From Lates calcarifer (lineage: Eukaryota > Chordata > Actinopteri > Centropomidae): 64,000 nucleotides of DNA. Under the pieces are notes generated by a model that saw only the letters and a list, made by a program, of their open reading frames with translations, was not told the origin of the DNA and ran no database searches. Every line of letters starts with the position of its first letter. Within the stretch, counting starts at the first letter, position 1. A program made the position numbers and the translations under genes. Positions 37,148 to 50,900 of this stretch are shown here, one piece after another. The DNA lies in contig NW_026116690.1 of NCBI RefSeq assembly GCF_001640805.2, forward strand, positions 1 to 64,000, given 5' to 3'.

Positions 37148-38159
37148 CTCACTCCTCCACCATGCATTCATTAAATACATTTTTATCATGAAAATCTGAA
37201 ATGAATGAAAATATCTTTTTCATCAAGTTTTTTGCATTGTGTATTTTAAATTCAGCGTGTGTACCACTCCTCTCAGTCTTCAGCTGTCTTCTGCATGAAT
37301 GGGGACACAGTACATATGAAAACTTACTTCTTCCCACGCTTCTCATTTTGTTTCAGATGTAACATCAGTACTCAGTTCTCCTTTTATGATATTAATGCCT
37401 TCTTTTAAATACCAATTGGGCAAAGAGCAGCAGCTGGTCCTGTGCTCAGTCTTTTGGGCTACGTAATGAATCCACCATCATTACCATGAAGCTACTTCAT
37501 AACTTTTTAAAAATGATTTTAGGTGCTACCAGACATGTTGGCTAATAGCCTGCCACTTAGGTTCAGTTAGGTAGTCTGAGACAAGTGAGGTTGTTTGATT
37601 GTTGTTGTTTTTTTTTCATGGAATGAAATATAAAATGTAATTCTGCACGAATGTCATCATACAGATGCATTTTGGAAAATGCACTACCTTTGAAAACAGC
37701 ACCTAATCTGTTATTATTTAGTTTGTATGTCATAATTTTATATATATATGTTTATTTAATATTACATGTGTTTTCACCAGCACAGACCAGTCTCTCCTCA
37801 ATCAATTGCTGTGGTCTTTGCAAACAATCATCTCCACCTTTATAAAAGTTGGTCTCAGCAGCTGAATAGGATTCAGTAGAAAACCTTAAGTTAAAAGCTT
37901 ACAGTGCGACTCAGGAGTACTCTTAGTGCTAAGATGAAATGCTTAGTGAATACAGGTCCAGGTTTCTGTGGTTCAACAATATTGCTCTGCATCACAAGTA
38001 CCAGACTGTGTGTTATGTTCAAATCACTGATAAATGAAATAACAGTCAACTCTGTTTCCACCTGATATTAACATTTAATCTTTCTGTATCTCATCTGAAT
38101 TAGTATTTATACAGTGCTTTTTCTGTTCTCTTACTTGATTTTGACCTTTACCTCCACAG

Positions 38160-38485
38160 CTGTTGTCATGACAACAGACGAGGCCGAGAGTCACCAGAAG
38201 AAGCCAGGGCAGCAGGAGGAAGCCAGCCAGGACGCCGGGCCGCCCTCGCCGGAGGAGGAGCAGCTCCGTCCTCGCAACCGCAACTCTGCCGGCCGCGGCC
38301 TTTCCCGCCTCTTCTCCTCCTTCCTGAAAAGGCGCTCACAGTGTGAGAGTGAGGGAGGAGGGAAGGAGGACAAGGAAGAAGAAGAAGAAGAAGCTAAAGC
38401 CCCGATCGCAGATCCTGAACCTGAACTGAGGACAGAGGGAGAGGTCGCCCTGGATCAGCACTCAGTAAGCAGTGCTGAGGCTGAG
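38160..38485 (+). CDS. epb41: epb41 exon with upstream AUG and headpiece
   Basis: The coding start is ATG 38168, giving MTTDEAES, equivalent to mammalian MTTEKS (long, about 135-kDa isoform). The exon encodes [14 protein letters not shown], an acidic Glu run and [14 protein letters not shown], and ends at GAG/GTCAGC, phase 0. An alternative donor CACTCA/GTAAGC at 38465 would shorten it. Two acceptors, CCACAG at 38159 and ACAACAG at 38177, bracket the ATG, so splicing to the second removes the upstream start. Confidence 0.94.
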
Positions 38486-41400
38486 GTCAGCCTGTATGCT
38501 GTGTATCAGTTTCTACAGTAGGGGCAGTGCCTCCAAATTTGGTTTCAATCTAATACCAAGTAATATCAGGACCAGTATCACTGCTATCAATCCCATTATT
38601 GATGCATTTTATCATTAAAGCAGCCAGTGTACTATCATGTAAAGGGGAGAAATATTTGACTTACCTGGTGAATGCATTATTAATGTGCCCAACATGAGGC
38701 ATTTATTTTTATTATTCTCTGTTAATTACTAATTATTCATGTCTAAAAACAGGACAGTTTTTAAAGGTAAATATAAGATGTACGTTATGTGAATTTTCTG
38801 AACGTAAGAGGTAATAGCTGCATGAATGCACTCACCAGCAGCAGAGAAACACAGGTGGCCACACTTAGAAGAGTTCACGTAAGACTGTGACCGGATCCAA
38901 CGTGATGGATCCATTATTTTGTCATCTGTATATTGATGTGTACAGATGTGTACTCAAAACAAGACTTTGTATTGGTAGTGTGGGATCCATAGTACCACTC
39001 CACCCCAAGTCTACAGAACCCCTAAGCCCTTTTCGTACATGGACTATGTAACATTGGCGGCTTTATCTATCTGATAAAGTGATGTGTTTTCAGACATAGG
39101 TGACTTACATTAATGTTCCTCATGCTCAGACATGAGTGAGAGAGAGATGGGGAGAGAGAAAGAGAGAGCACAGCGCAGAGTAAGAAATGTCTTCTGTTCT
39201 CTTACATCGCTGATGGATTTTAGAACTTGTTACTGAGGCCTAACAAGTGTTTTTTTTAACCTCTCTTGCTCTGGTTGCACGGCGAGGGGAAAGACAGTTT
39301 TCAATCCCCAGAAGTTAAAATTGTTTCTTGCACAGTGTTTCATAATTCCTTCAACTGATTTTATTCTCTTTCTGTGTAATCTCAGAAGGTAGAAGAATGA
39401 AAGATGTGGATTATTCAGGAGACTGTGTTAAATTGCCATCAGACTGACATAAAGGGGTGCATGTCTGAAAGGGGCTTTACTGTATCTGCTGTAGGTCTAC
39501 ATCCTCCTGTGAACCAGAGGTAACACATGAGGTCATGTTTGGCCAAAAATAAAATCTTGGCTCTGTGATCACGTGAAGTGGAATTTTCATTAATTCCCTC
39601 ATGTTTAAATGTTGTAATTACCCCCTTTGTTCTAACTTAGCCATGTCATGTCTGATGAGCTGTCTTATGTCAGAAACAGCCAAGTGTTATGGCAACGTTT
39701 TTCAGTCATCCAACTTACACGTCTTTCTGAACTGCTTTTCTCCTGTGTTCATCAGTCGACCTGTACACAGGTCACGCTCTGCACACTTAAACCTGCCCAG
39801 AGGCGTATTTCTATTTATTTTATTCTCCTCTGTTTTATGCATGTAACTAGTGTAATTGTTTGATTAAATCTGAGCGCTACCAAAACCTGACGTGACCTAC
39901 AACTCAATATTGTGCTTCTGCACACCCTGTGTAAACACAGATGGAGCACTGAAGCTGCTGCTTAGTTAACATGCTGCTCATGCTATGCTTGACATAGCTA
40001 TGTGTAGACACAGAGTAAATGTTACTGAGAAACATTAGAAATGGATGACAAGCTGACTGCACAAACCACCTCGAGAAGTGAGGCAAAGTCTACCATCATC
40101 TCTCCAAGATGCTTGTGTAATCTTACTCCCCGGTGTAATTACAGTAGTAAATAGTGTGTAGAAGCAGTCTCTACAGGGTCTGTCCCCTGTGATAACAGCA
40201 GATGAAAATTATACCAAATTAACCATCCCACTTCCCGTCACATATAAAGAGTGAAAGAAAGAAGCTCGAGGGATTTCAGTGTGAACAGAAGGTATAATGT
40301 GCTGTTGCTGCGTTTATCTGATCCTTTTATGTATATAAAGCTGTTTACTTACCAGTTTATAAGAAAGGCTATCAGTTCAGTTTCTTCACTTCAGTCACTT
40401 TTTCCAAGAGCTGTCTCCAGCAGTGAGAAGCAGCACCAGCGTTAACTCTTGTTATACCTCCTCGTCAGCAACGTGACAGAGGCATTAATGTTTCAGGTTG
40501 TGTGTCCGTCCCATTCTCATAATGATTTTCTTGAAATTTGGCGCAAACATTCATTTTGACTCAAGGATAAACTGATTAGAATTTGGTCTTAAAAGGTCTA
40601 AAGTCAAGGTCACTGTGACCACACAAAACACATTTTTGACCGTAACTTAAGAATTCACATACTAATTAACTGCAACTGGACTGGTTGGTGGAGGCATACA
40701 GCGAGGCGTAACTCTAGTTTTGCTTGTACTTCTACACCTCTTTTACAGAAGTTAGTGTTAGAAGTGTTAGAAGTGCTAACCAGCTAGTCCTGCCACTTTC
40801 CGATAGTGTGTCACTGTCGCATCTAGATTTCCCTGAGGAAGTAGATCTGCTCAGAGGACATATTCTGACCTCTTGTATTGTATGTTTTAACAAAACAATG
40901 GCTTCTCTGTCAGAAACTAAATAGAGAAATAGAGCCCTTTAAACAGACTGATTTCTTTAGTAGTAAATCTGTAGATCTGTCACAGAGACTGATGATTAAT
41001 ATGTGTAGACTGCATTGTAATCAAACTGTCTTTGTCAGGCTGTCCAGGTAGACAAGAAAGAAGCTGAGGAGGAGGGTGGAAAGGCCGAAGAAGACAAGAA
41101 GGAGAAAGGAGAGGAGGCTGCCCTGGAGAAGGAGGAGGACAAAGAGAAGGAGGAGGAGAGGGAATCTGCTCCTGAAGGAGGCAGTAAGGGAGAGAAGGAG
41201 GAGAAGACGACAGAGGAAGAGGCCAAAGCTCCTAGAGCTCCACGCCGACCCAAGACCATGCAGATCAAAGTCACCCTGCTAGACGACACTCTGTATGAGT
41301 GTGAGCTGGATGTAAGAGTATTTTTATGTTTTTCTTTTATCTCATCTGGTTAAATGACTCATTTAACATATGCAGCAATAGATTTTCACTGAAAGTACCA

Positions 41401-41887
41401 GAGCACATCACTTTAAAAGTATAAACATGTCATACAGAACATGTCATATCCACATTATAAACAATTAGTGTTACACCAGGTTTATGCAGATAATTGTTGC
41501 TGTAATTGTACTAATTCGGAGGCAGAAGTATCAGAGACAAGCATGTCAAAATCTGCTGTCTGTCTGGTGAGATACCAGTAGACATAAATGAGAGAATTAA
41601 ATTTTGTAACTTGGGTGAACTGATCCTGGACCTGTAATTCTGTGAGGGACACAAGCGTGCACACAAACTGTGATACAGAATCAGATGACACACACAGCAC
41701 TGCAAGGGAAATGTGAAACCACTGGACCACTGCTCCATCCAAGCCTGTGTGCTGTTCTCTCCGTCTGCTCAGTCATGTTGAGCGCATTACTAAACACACT
41801 GTTCTGTATGTGATGTCAGGCCTGTGACAGTAGCAGGTGAATGTTTAACTACTCAGCATCTTGTTCCCTTTGTGTGTGTGTGTGTGT

Positions 41888-41930
<43 letters not shown>

Positions 41931-44900
41931 AGAAACATGCCACAGGCCAGGAGCTGTTCATGAAGGTGTGTGACCACCTCAACTTGCTGGAGAAAGACTA
42001 CTACGGCCTGGCCATCTGGGAGACACCTACCATGAAGGTGAACTGGACTCTAACTGTTGCTACTTAGTATCAATCCAACAGGCTAGACCTTGGTAATCCA
42101 TTAAGACAAGAAAAGGCAGCTCTTTATACAGTATGTAAAAGTAATTGATGGTTAGATTGACTGTGGCACCTCAGTGCTGAAGGACTTCTGACACTGAATG
42201 GTGCTCATGATACATCTCTCATTTTCTTGAGCAGACTTGGATGGACCTGACCAAGGAGATCCGCAGGCAGGTACAAGGTGAGTCTGGCTTTACCCATAAA
42301 TACATCTTGTGTTCTCATTGTCTTTTGTAACATTTTTCACACACTTTTTTTCCTCTCAAGGTGCCAACTACAGTTTCACCTTCAATGTGAAATTCTACCC
42401 ACCGGACCCAGCCCAGCTGTCTGAAGACATAACAAGGTACCTGAGTTCCAGTGATTTACAAATATAATTTTATTGTATCAACGTGTTTCTCCATTTGTAG
42501 AAGGCTAATTGTAACATTGCATTGGCTGTTTAGTGATTTTAGGAGTGCATATGTTGATCTATTCCTAGATTAAATTGAAGGGTTAAAATACCTGATGTTA
42601 ATCAGCAGACTGGTTTTTCCACATAGAGATCTTTGTTTTAAGGTGGAACTTAGTGTATTTGAGTTTATTTGTTATCACGAGAACATTAAATCACACGCAA
42701 CACTGTGCAGAGAGAGTCCATTCATATCACCAACAAACCAATACAATAAGTAGCATAATTATCATATGCAAAATCACTCCAAGTTAACACAATAAATGTG
42801 TGCAATTTATAACTTATAAACAATATAAATGTATATTTTCATGTTCCCAGTTGACTGACTGCTGACTGTTGACTTTAAATTATGGTGGGTACATTTTATT
42901 TTAATATTTAAAGAAGCAGCAGCAACACCTGGGGCAACAGCAGCAACATTATAGGGAGATGTGCAATTGAGCATAAAAGCTTAGTCTTATCCTTTTATAG
43001 TCGTTTGACAAAAAATAATCTTAAGGATCTTTGAACCACATCTCACAGTCTTCCATATGAATTGCAGCTCAGACCCTTTCATACAGTTATCTGTTATAAT
43101 GAAAACAGATTTCCATACGTAGTACATGTGATCCCTGTTTGTGCATTGAAGGTACTACCTGTGTCTCCAGCTGCGGAAGGACATCCTGCAGGGCCGCCTT
43201 CCCTGTTCCTTTGTAACTCTGGCCCTGCTGGGTTCCTACGCCCTGCAGTCAGAGCTGGGCGAATATGACCCTGAGGTGCACAGCAATGACTACGCTAAGG
43301 ATATGAAAATGGCCCAGGGTCAGACCAAGGAGCTGGAGGACAAAATGATGGAGCTGCACCATACATACAGGTCAGAACACTACCTCAGGCAACCAGTCAG
43401 TTCACTCCAATCAAGATGTAGAAACATCTCAGATACAATTAAGAGGGATGGGCGGATATCAAGTGTCATAGTAAAGGACGTGATATTTGAGTTTTTCTTT
43501 ATTAATACATTTGCAAAAAATATCTAAAGTTCTTTTTTTGCTTTGTCATTATGCGATATTGAGTGTATATTGATGAGGGAAAAAATTATTAAAACAGGTG
43601 ACGAATTAAATCTGGCTTGACGCTTACTAACATTTCATTCACCCCTTCAGTACATTGTTCTGAAGAAAGTTCTAGGGGTCCTTTTCTTGGTTCTAGCAGT
43701 AAAACGTTCTCAGAATTATGTGGGAGTTATTATTATAATGATTAATTCTATAAACTACATTACCAAAAAGGGCTTGAATAAAATATAAATCAGAAGTGAG
43801 AAAAAACACAAACACAAGACACAAAGACAAAGACACCTTCCCCTGCTCTACCCTGAAATGTTTCAGTAACTTCAGATTTTGTTGGTTTCTGGCTGCGGTG
43901 TTGTGGCAGGTCCATGAGTCCAGCCCAGGCAGACCTGATGTTCCTGGAAAATGCCAAGAAACTTTCCATGTATGGAGTGGACCTCCACCAGGCCAAGGTG
44001 AGGAGTTACAACTCTTGAGCTACTCTGGGGGAGAGTTGGGGGCTGGACGGGGGAGGGATGTCATGAATCACAGAAGCGTGCATGAACAGAAGGAAGACAT
44101 GTGACAGGTTTTACAGCAGAAATCAGGTCAATCTGTTTGAATCAGAGCAGGGATTAAAATCAAATATAGAAGGAGGAACTTTTACATGTCTATACTGCCC
44201 CCCTGTGTATGATGGTGAGTGGTACAAGGAAGCTGCTTATACAGAAGAGATAAGACAAGATAAGATAAGATAAAATAAGATAAGATAGACTTTATTCATC
44301 CCACTTGTGGGAAATTTACATGTTACAGCAGCAAGACAAAAATAGAAAAAGAAAAGATAAAAATATGATATAAAAAAGAAAAAAAAGACCAAAAAGAACA
44401 ACTTTTCCAATTTATTAATTATAAAATCTGCAAATCCACAGCATTTGCAAGTAATAAAACTGAACTCAAGTTGTAAATAACAAAAATCAAAGATTCAGTT
44501 CAAATCTGTAATCATGTTTAATGGCTATTGAGGCAGAAACAGTTTTTAGTGGCAAATAAATTAATCTGCACATCGTCTGGATACAACTTTGAGAAAATAA
44601 AACATTTTAGCTTTCACTCCGCAGCAGTCTTCCTGGAACTGGACTGAGACCATATTTTAAGTACAGACTCCCTCAGAGGGTCTTAGCTCTCTGAAATCTG
44701 CACATCCTGTTGATAGTTAATGGAAATCTTTGTTTCTCTCTCCCTGCGTATCTCAGGATCTAGATGGTGTTGACATCATGCTGGGGGTTTGTGCCAGTGG
44801 TCTGATGGTTTACAAAGACAAACTGAGGATCAACCGTTTCCCTTGGCCCAAAGTCCTCAAGGTCTCATACAAACGCAGCAGCTTCTTCATCAAAATAAGA

Positions 44901-47900
44901 CCATCTGAGGTACAGTGTTTTTTCATATTAACATGTATCCACCTGTTGTTCATTGTTTAACACTGAGCTCACCCTAACTATGAATGAAACCTTTGAGTTA
45001 ATTTCATTAATCTAATTTTTAGCATTTTGTGTTTCAACAGGTGGAGCAGTATGAGAGTGCAATTGGCTTCAAACTACCCAATTACAAGGCAGCCAAGAAG
45101 CTGTGGAAAGTGTGTGTAGAACATCACACCTTCTTTAGGTATTGCATTCTTCAGTCAATTTGCTCATGTGGCTGCGCAGTATTTAAGTTGAAGGGACTGA
45201 GGACATTTTGCCATATATGCTTGCTTGCTGCAAGATCAGCATCAGTGTTGTTTGTGTACAGGCTGACCTCCACTGAGATGGCCACCACTCCAAGGAAGTT
45301 CCTAGCACTGGGCTCCAAGTTTCGCTACAGTGGTCGGACTCAGGCTCAGACCAGACAGGCGAGCTCTCTGATCGACAGACCAGCTCCTCTGTTCCAGCGC
45401 TCCTCCAGCAAGAGGAACTCACGCAGCCTGGATGGAGGTACACTCTTCCACCTGCTGTTTGTGTGTGTGTGTGTTTGAGTGTGTGTTATTGGTCACTGTC
45501 ATCCTTCCACCTGTCCATACTGGCTGTGAAATAATTCTTCTGTGGTGTGACTGCACTGTAAAAAGATAATTTTAAAAATCCTTACTGTGTGTGAAAAAAT
45601 TTTGCTAAAGATAATACTAAAAGCTACTAAGGCTTCAGCAGTATGAGTCATTCACATCAAGATGTTTCACATGGTAGATGACAATAGCAAAATTGCACCA
45701 CAGTGCAAAGCTCTAAAATCCCACTTTACTAGCTGAATGATGTACATTTGCCTCATGGAGAGAAACAAAATTAAATCAGTAATAATGTTGCTCTGTAATT
45801 GCTGGATATGTAACTAAGCACCTGTTTGCTAACAAGTGCAGCATATAAGCTTAAAAGATAATATTTCAGTGTTGTGTTGACAGGCCATTTAAGGGCCACT
45901 GTCCTTAAATGGCCAAAAAACATATATAAACAGTTATGTAATAAACGCTGCTTGCGTTGCAGCTACTAAGTTTCAACATTTAGTTTATGTTCTGTTTTCC
46001 CTCTGTCCTCATTCTGCTCTCAGTTATTCTCCCTCTCTTCCCTCTCCTCACTCTTTGATCACACATTACTCTCTACTCCACAGCTCTGTCATCTGGAACA
46101 GAGCGTTATGTAACTTGTGTACTTTGTGTATAACATCTGTTTTTTTTTTTTTTTTTGTGCTGACAACACAGACCAGCTATGGTGGATTAAGCTAAAGCAC
46201 ATAGAAAGTCTTCAGAATCTTGTTAATATCTGCCTTTTCTTGCTTTTGCAATTCTTGCTCTCTTTATGTTCACAGCTTACCAGGTTCATTTCCACAGTTC
46301 ACAGTTGGTCCGTGTAGGACATTGTTTTAACCATAGTTCTTGAAGGAAATGCTGCATTTGAAATTACTGACAACTGTTCTGCTGCTGTGTACCATTGGAA
46401 ATTCATCTCATAGATGACTGGATGAAAATAACAAGACTAAGAATCTACAGCCATGTTAGTTCTGTGAGGCTATAGTTAGGCAGAATAGTGCTTTGTGCTA
46501 AACACTAACATCAGCATGTTTACATACTGCTGTTTAAAGGTATAATGATCACCATCATAGATTGTCATGTTAGCTAGCCCAACATTTGCTAATTAGCACT
46601 AAATGGTATTAGTTTTTTTTAGGTCTTTGGTCATAAACTGAAGAAGGTGGTGAGTTGGATGAGATGGTGGGAAAGGCTGCTGAACAGACCTGGCAAACCT
46701 AAATGAGTAGTAAGGGTGAACTGGGAACATCTGGCAGAGGCCCCTGTCTGTGTGGTCTATATCTCCCATCTATGGAATAATTTTTCAAGCATCCCAAGGG
46801 AAGTTGGGGACATGGAGTCTGACTGGGCCATGTTCAAAGCCTCTATTATGGCAGGCAGGAGCTGTGGTCAGAAGGTTGTTGGGGCCTGTCGAAGTGCCAA
46901 CTTAAGAACCCACTGGTAGACACCATACTGTTCAGCCGGTGGAGGGGAACAGCTAACACGGACAGGGGATATTGTTGAGCGGTGGAAGGAGCACTTAAAG
47001 GAGTTCCTGTACCTGACCAATACATCCTTCGAGGAGGAAGCAGAGTATGATGACTCAGGGGAAGCTTCACATATCCTTGGCAGAGGTCGCTGACGTAGTC
47101 AAGAAGCTGCCCAGCAGCAAGGTGTTGGGTGTGGATGAGATTGGCCCTGAGATGCTGAAGGCTCTGGACATTGTGGGGATGTCTTGGCTGACGTGCCTCT
47201 TCTATGTTGCATGGAAGTCAGGCGCAGCACCTGTGGAGTGGCAGATTGGGATGGTGGTTCCCATTTTCAAAAAATGTGCTCCAACTATAGGGGTATCACG
47301 CTGCCCAGCCTCCCAGGTAAAGTTTATTCCAGGGTGTTGGAAAGGAGGCTCTGACTGATTGTTGAACTTTGGTCAGGAGGTCAGAATGGGGGTCATGGGA
47401 ATTTGACCATCCCGTCTACATATGCTTTGTGAACATGGAGAAGGCTCTCAACGAAATGAGGGCTGATCAGAGATCAGTTCTGACGTGCTGACGTACTGCG
47501 GTAAGCGTATTCCGTCACTTCCGGTTACCGGTGTTTGGAGATCATCGTTTGGTGTATACCTGTCTCAGACTAGATACTTTCTTTTTATCGACATTACTTC
47601 TGTGACTCTATCACCAATTTAATCTGCACTTTCACAGTAACAGTAGTTGCTAAATCACCAACTTTCTCCACTTTCTGTGTGGTACTTTATCGATTCACGC
47701 TATCTTCTGCTACTGATTTAGCTGAACTCTCAGCCATGGCCTCTCGCTCTCCTTCTCCCTCTCCTGCCTTCTCTTGCTCTGCGTGTCAGATGTTCAGTTA
47801 CTCCTCTGCCTCGTTTAATGATAATGGTATGTGTAATAAATGTAGTCTGTTTTCTGTACTCGAGGCGAGGCTTAGCGAATTAGAGTCCCGGCTCAGCACC

Positions 47901-50900
47901 ATGGAAACTAATTCAGCAGCTAGTGCTAAACAGCCCCCCGTAGCCGGTGCGGAGCAGCCTAGCATAGCTCCTGTTAGCATTCCCCCGGCAGTTCCCGAGC
48001 AGCCGGGAAAGCAGGCTAGCTGGGTGACTGTTCGTTAGTGATGGGACGAGCGACACTGGTGCATCAGCACTGTGCCGAGAGCTCAAGAGGGAAACCTCGT
48101 ATCGGTGCGTGTATTGCTTTAAGAAAGAATCACGTGACCGATACAGGAACTGTATCGTTTGGATGTGCCGCGCCAAATTGTGTTTATAAGGAAACAAACT
48201 GTATCAACATGTCGTGGGTTTGTTGGATGGAGTTTTGCTGGATCATGGATCGTTCTAGGAAGTTTTCCCCGGTGTGGAATAATTTTGATCCTGTGACGCC
48301 AAACAAGGTAAATCTTTTTCTTTTTTCTTTTTCTCCTTTGAGCACTGATTACTGTTATATACTATTTTTTACGGTGGCGCATTGCACTCACTTTATCAGT
48401 TTATCAAGTGAATGACCTGTGATACATATGATAGTCAGTTAAAGAGCCTTACAGTTGCTTTATTCATGTTATCATGTAATTATGAGATCCTGATCTCGTA
48501 ATCATGAGATAAGGTGTCTATTTTTTTTAACAAGTGCATGCAATGTTCTGGTAAGAGGTTTGAATTGTTTTCAGATAAACTAACTTTTTATGTTATTGTA
48601 GGTGAAGTGTCGGCTCTGCTCCACAGAGCTCTCTTATATCAATAAGAGCATTCTTTTTGTAACTCTGAATTTTTACTCTAATTTGCTATATTTTACATAC
48701 CAACTCAGTTTTAGCATTTACACAAACAAGGAATTTCTTTACCTGCAATGATTTTATAACTACTGCAGGGGTCACTATTGGGTGACCAACACAGTATCAA
48801 TACAGTGCCGACACAGTTTGTTTAGTGTGTCAATACACTCCTTGAGGTATCATCGTCCCATCACTACTGTTCGTAAGGACAGGCGTCGTCGTAAGCAGAA
48901 GCCCACTGCTGACCACCACCCAGTTCACGTTTCTAACAGATACTCCCCGCTCAGCGACACACCCGCTGAGGAGCCAACTCTGGTGATTGGCGACTCCATT
49001 TTGCGGAACGTGAAGATAGCGACTCCAGCGACCATAGTTAAATGTATTCCCGGGGCCAGAGCGGGCGACATTGAATCTTATTTAAAGCTGCTGACTAAGG
49101 ATAAGCGTAGATACAATAAAATTGTTATTCACGTCGGCGCTAATGACACCCGACTACGCCAGTCGGAGGTCACTAAAGTTAATATTGACTCGGTGTGTAC
49201 ACTTGCAAAGACCATGTCGGACACCGTAGTTTTCTCTGGTCCCCTGCCCAATCTGACCAGTGATGACATGTATAGCCGCATGTCTTCACTCAACCGCTGG
49301 CTGTCGAGGTGGTGTCCAGAAAACGATGTGGGCTTTGTAGATCATTGGAAGAGTTTCTGGGGGAGACCTGGTCTGGTTAGGAGAGACGGCATTCATCCTA
49401 CTTTTGATGGAGCATCTCTCATATCCAGAAATCTGACAGAGTTTATTAGGAAGCCAAAGCCCTGACAATCCAGAGTTCAGGCCAGGAGACAGAGCTGCAG
49501 TCTTACACGCTTCTCTGAGCCTCCTTTAGAGCAGTCACCCCTCCATTACCCCATAGAGACTGTGTCTGCCCCCCGACCATTTAAATTAACTAAACCAAAG
49601 GTCAACAAAAGAGGAGTTAGTCACAATAATCTAATAAAAATCAGCACATCCACCTCAAATGTTCAGCAAAATAAAATAATTAAATGCGGATTACTCAATA
49701 TCAGATCTCTCTCATCCAAAGCTGTACTAGTAAATGATTTGATATCAGATCACCATCTTGATCTATTCTGTCTGACTGAAACCTGGCTGTGTCAGGATGA
49801 GTATGTTAGCCTGAATGAATCAACTCCCCCCAGTCATATTAATACTCACATTCCCAGAGACACTGGCCGTGGAGGTGGAATCGCAGCCATTTTCAACTCC
49901 ACTTTATTAATTAACCCTAAACCTAAACTCAGTTATAATTCATTTGAAAGTCTTGTTCTTAGTCTGTCCCACCCAAGGTGGAAAACATTAAAGCCAATTC
50001 TATTTGTTGTAGTGTACCGTCCTCCTGGTCCATACTCTGATTTCTTATCTGAATTTTCAGAGTTCCTGTCGAGTTTGGTTCTTAAAACAGATAAAGTTAT
50101 TATTGTAGGCGACTTCAATATTCATGTTGATGTCAACAATGACAGCCTTAGCTCTGCTTTTTCCTCTTTACTAGACTGTATTGGCTTCTCTCAGTGTGTA
50201 GATAAACCCACTCACTGTTTCAGTCACACTCTCGACCTTGTTTTAGCTTATGGTATTGACATTGAACATGTAACAGTCTTCCCACAGAATCCCATTCTAT
50301 CAGACCACTTCTTAATCACTTTCGACTTCATATTGCTGGATTATGTATTATCAGCAAAAAACATCCTGACTAGAAATATTTCCGATAATGCAGTAGTTAA
50401 ATTCAAGGAAATGATTCCCACTAACTTAGGTCCAGTGCCTCATCTTAATTTTGCAGAAGCTACTCCCTCCCAGCTTGATCATCTTGTAGACAGTGTTGCA
50501 GACTCATTACGTACCACTTTAGATTCCATCGTCCCCCTAAAAATGAAAACAATAAAGAGAAAGAGGCAAGCTCCATGGTTCAACTCCCAAACCCGTACAC
50601 TGAAACAAACAGCACGTAGGCTTGAAAGAGTGTGGCGTTCCACCAAACTGGAAGAATCCCACTTAGCTTGGCAGGATAGTGTCAAAAGATATAAAAAGGC
50701 CCTCTGTAATGCAAGAAGTGCCTATTACTCATCATTAATAGAAGATAATAAGAACAACCCCAGGTTTCTCTTCAGCACTGTAGCCAGGCTGACAGAGAGT
50801 CACAGCTCTATAGATCCACGCATCCCTATAACCCTCAGTAGCAATGATTTTATGAACTTCTTTAATGATAAAATCTCTACCATTAGAGATAAAATTAATC

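Larger units (their letters stand above)
10546..38159. other. Intergenic/5' region between ccn2 and the first coding exon of epb41
   Basis: About 27.6 kb without a recognised protein gene. It holds the repeats listed separately, a CpG-dense candidate first exon at 13.1-13.3 kb, another donor-ended segment at 27.5 kb, and a possible minus-strand exon cluster at 17.4-18.5 kb. In the parts not listed (for example 10.6-12.0, 18.6-20.0, 22.6-29.1, 29.2-31.1, 36.0-38.1 kb) no coding or RNA gene was identified. Mammalian EPB41 also has alternative first exons many kilobases upstream, so part of this stretch may be epb41 5' UTR introns. Confidence 0.5.
47736..49465 (+). pseudogene. L2 ORF1 (zinc-finger/coiled-coil plus SGNH esterase), interrupted by hAT
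   Basis: First part 47736-48035: [20 protein letters not shown], with CSAC and CNKC pairs (putative zinc knuckle) and a short coiled coil ([17 protein letters not shown]). Second part 48875-49465: basic RRRRKQK, then an SGNH hydrolase domain with GDSIL (catalytic Ser), HVGANDTR and [10 protein letters not shown] (catalytic Asp/His block). Esterase-type ORF1 proteins are known in CR1/L2 LINEs. The two parts are in the same frame on either side of the 8-bp duplication, so the hAT insertion is the only visible lesion. Confidence 0.87.

Noticed and set aside
41035..41289. Open frames in other frames and on the opposite strand of the acidic epb41 exon (Arg-rich on +, Ser-rich on -)
   Set aside because: They are shadows of GAG/AAG codons in the true exon, whose frame joins neighbours in phase and matches 4.1R.
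47047..47358. 103-codon open frame that could be a small gene
   Set aside because: Its residues ([20 protein letters not shown]) are part of the old LINE RT region, not a host gene.
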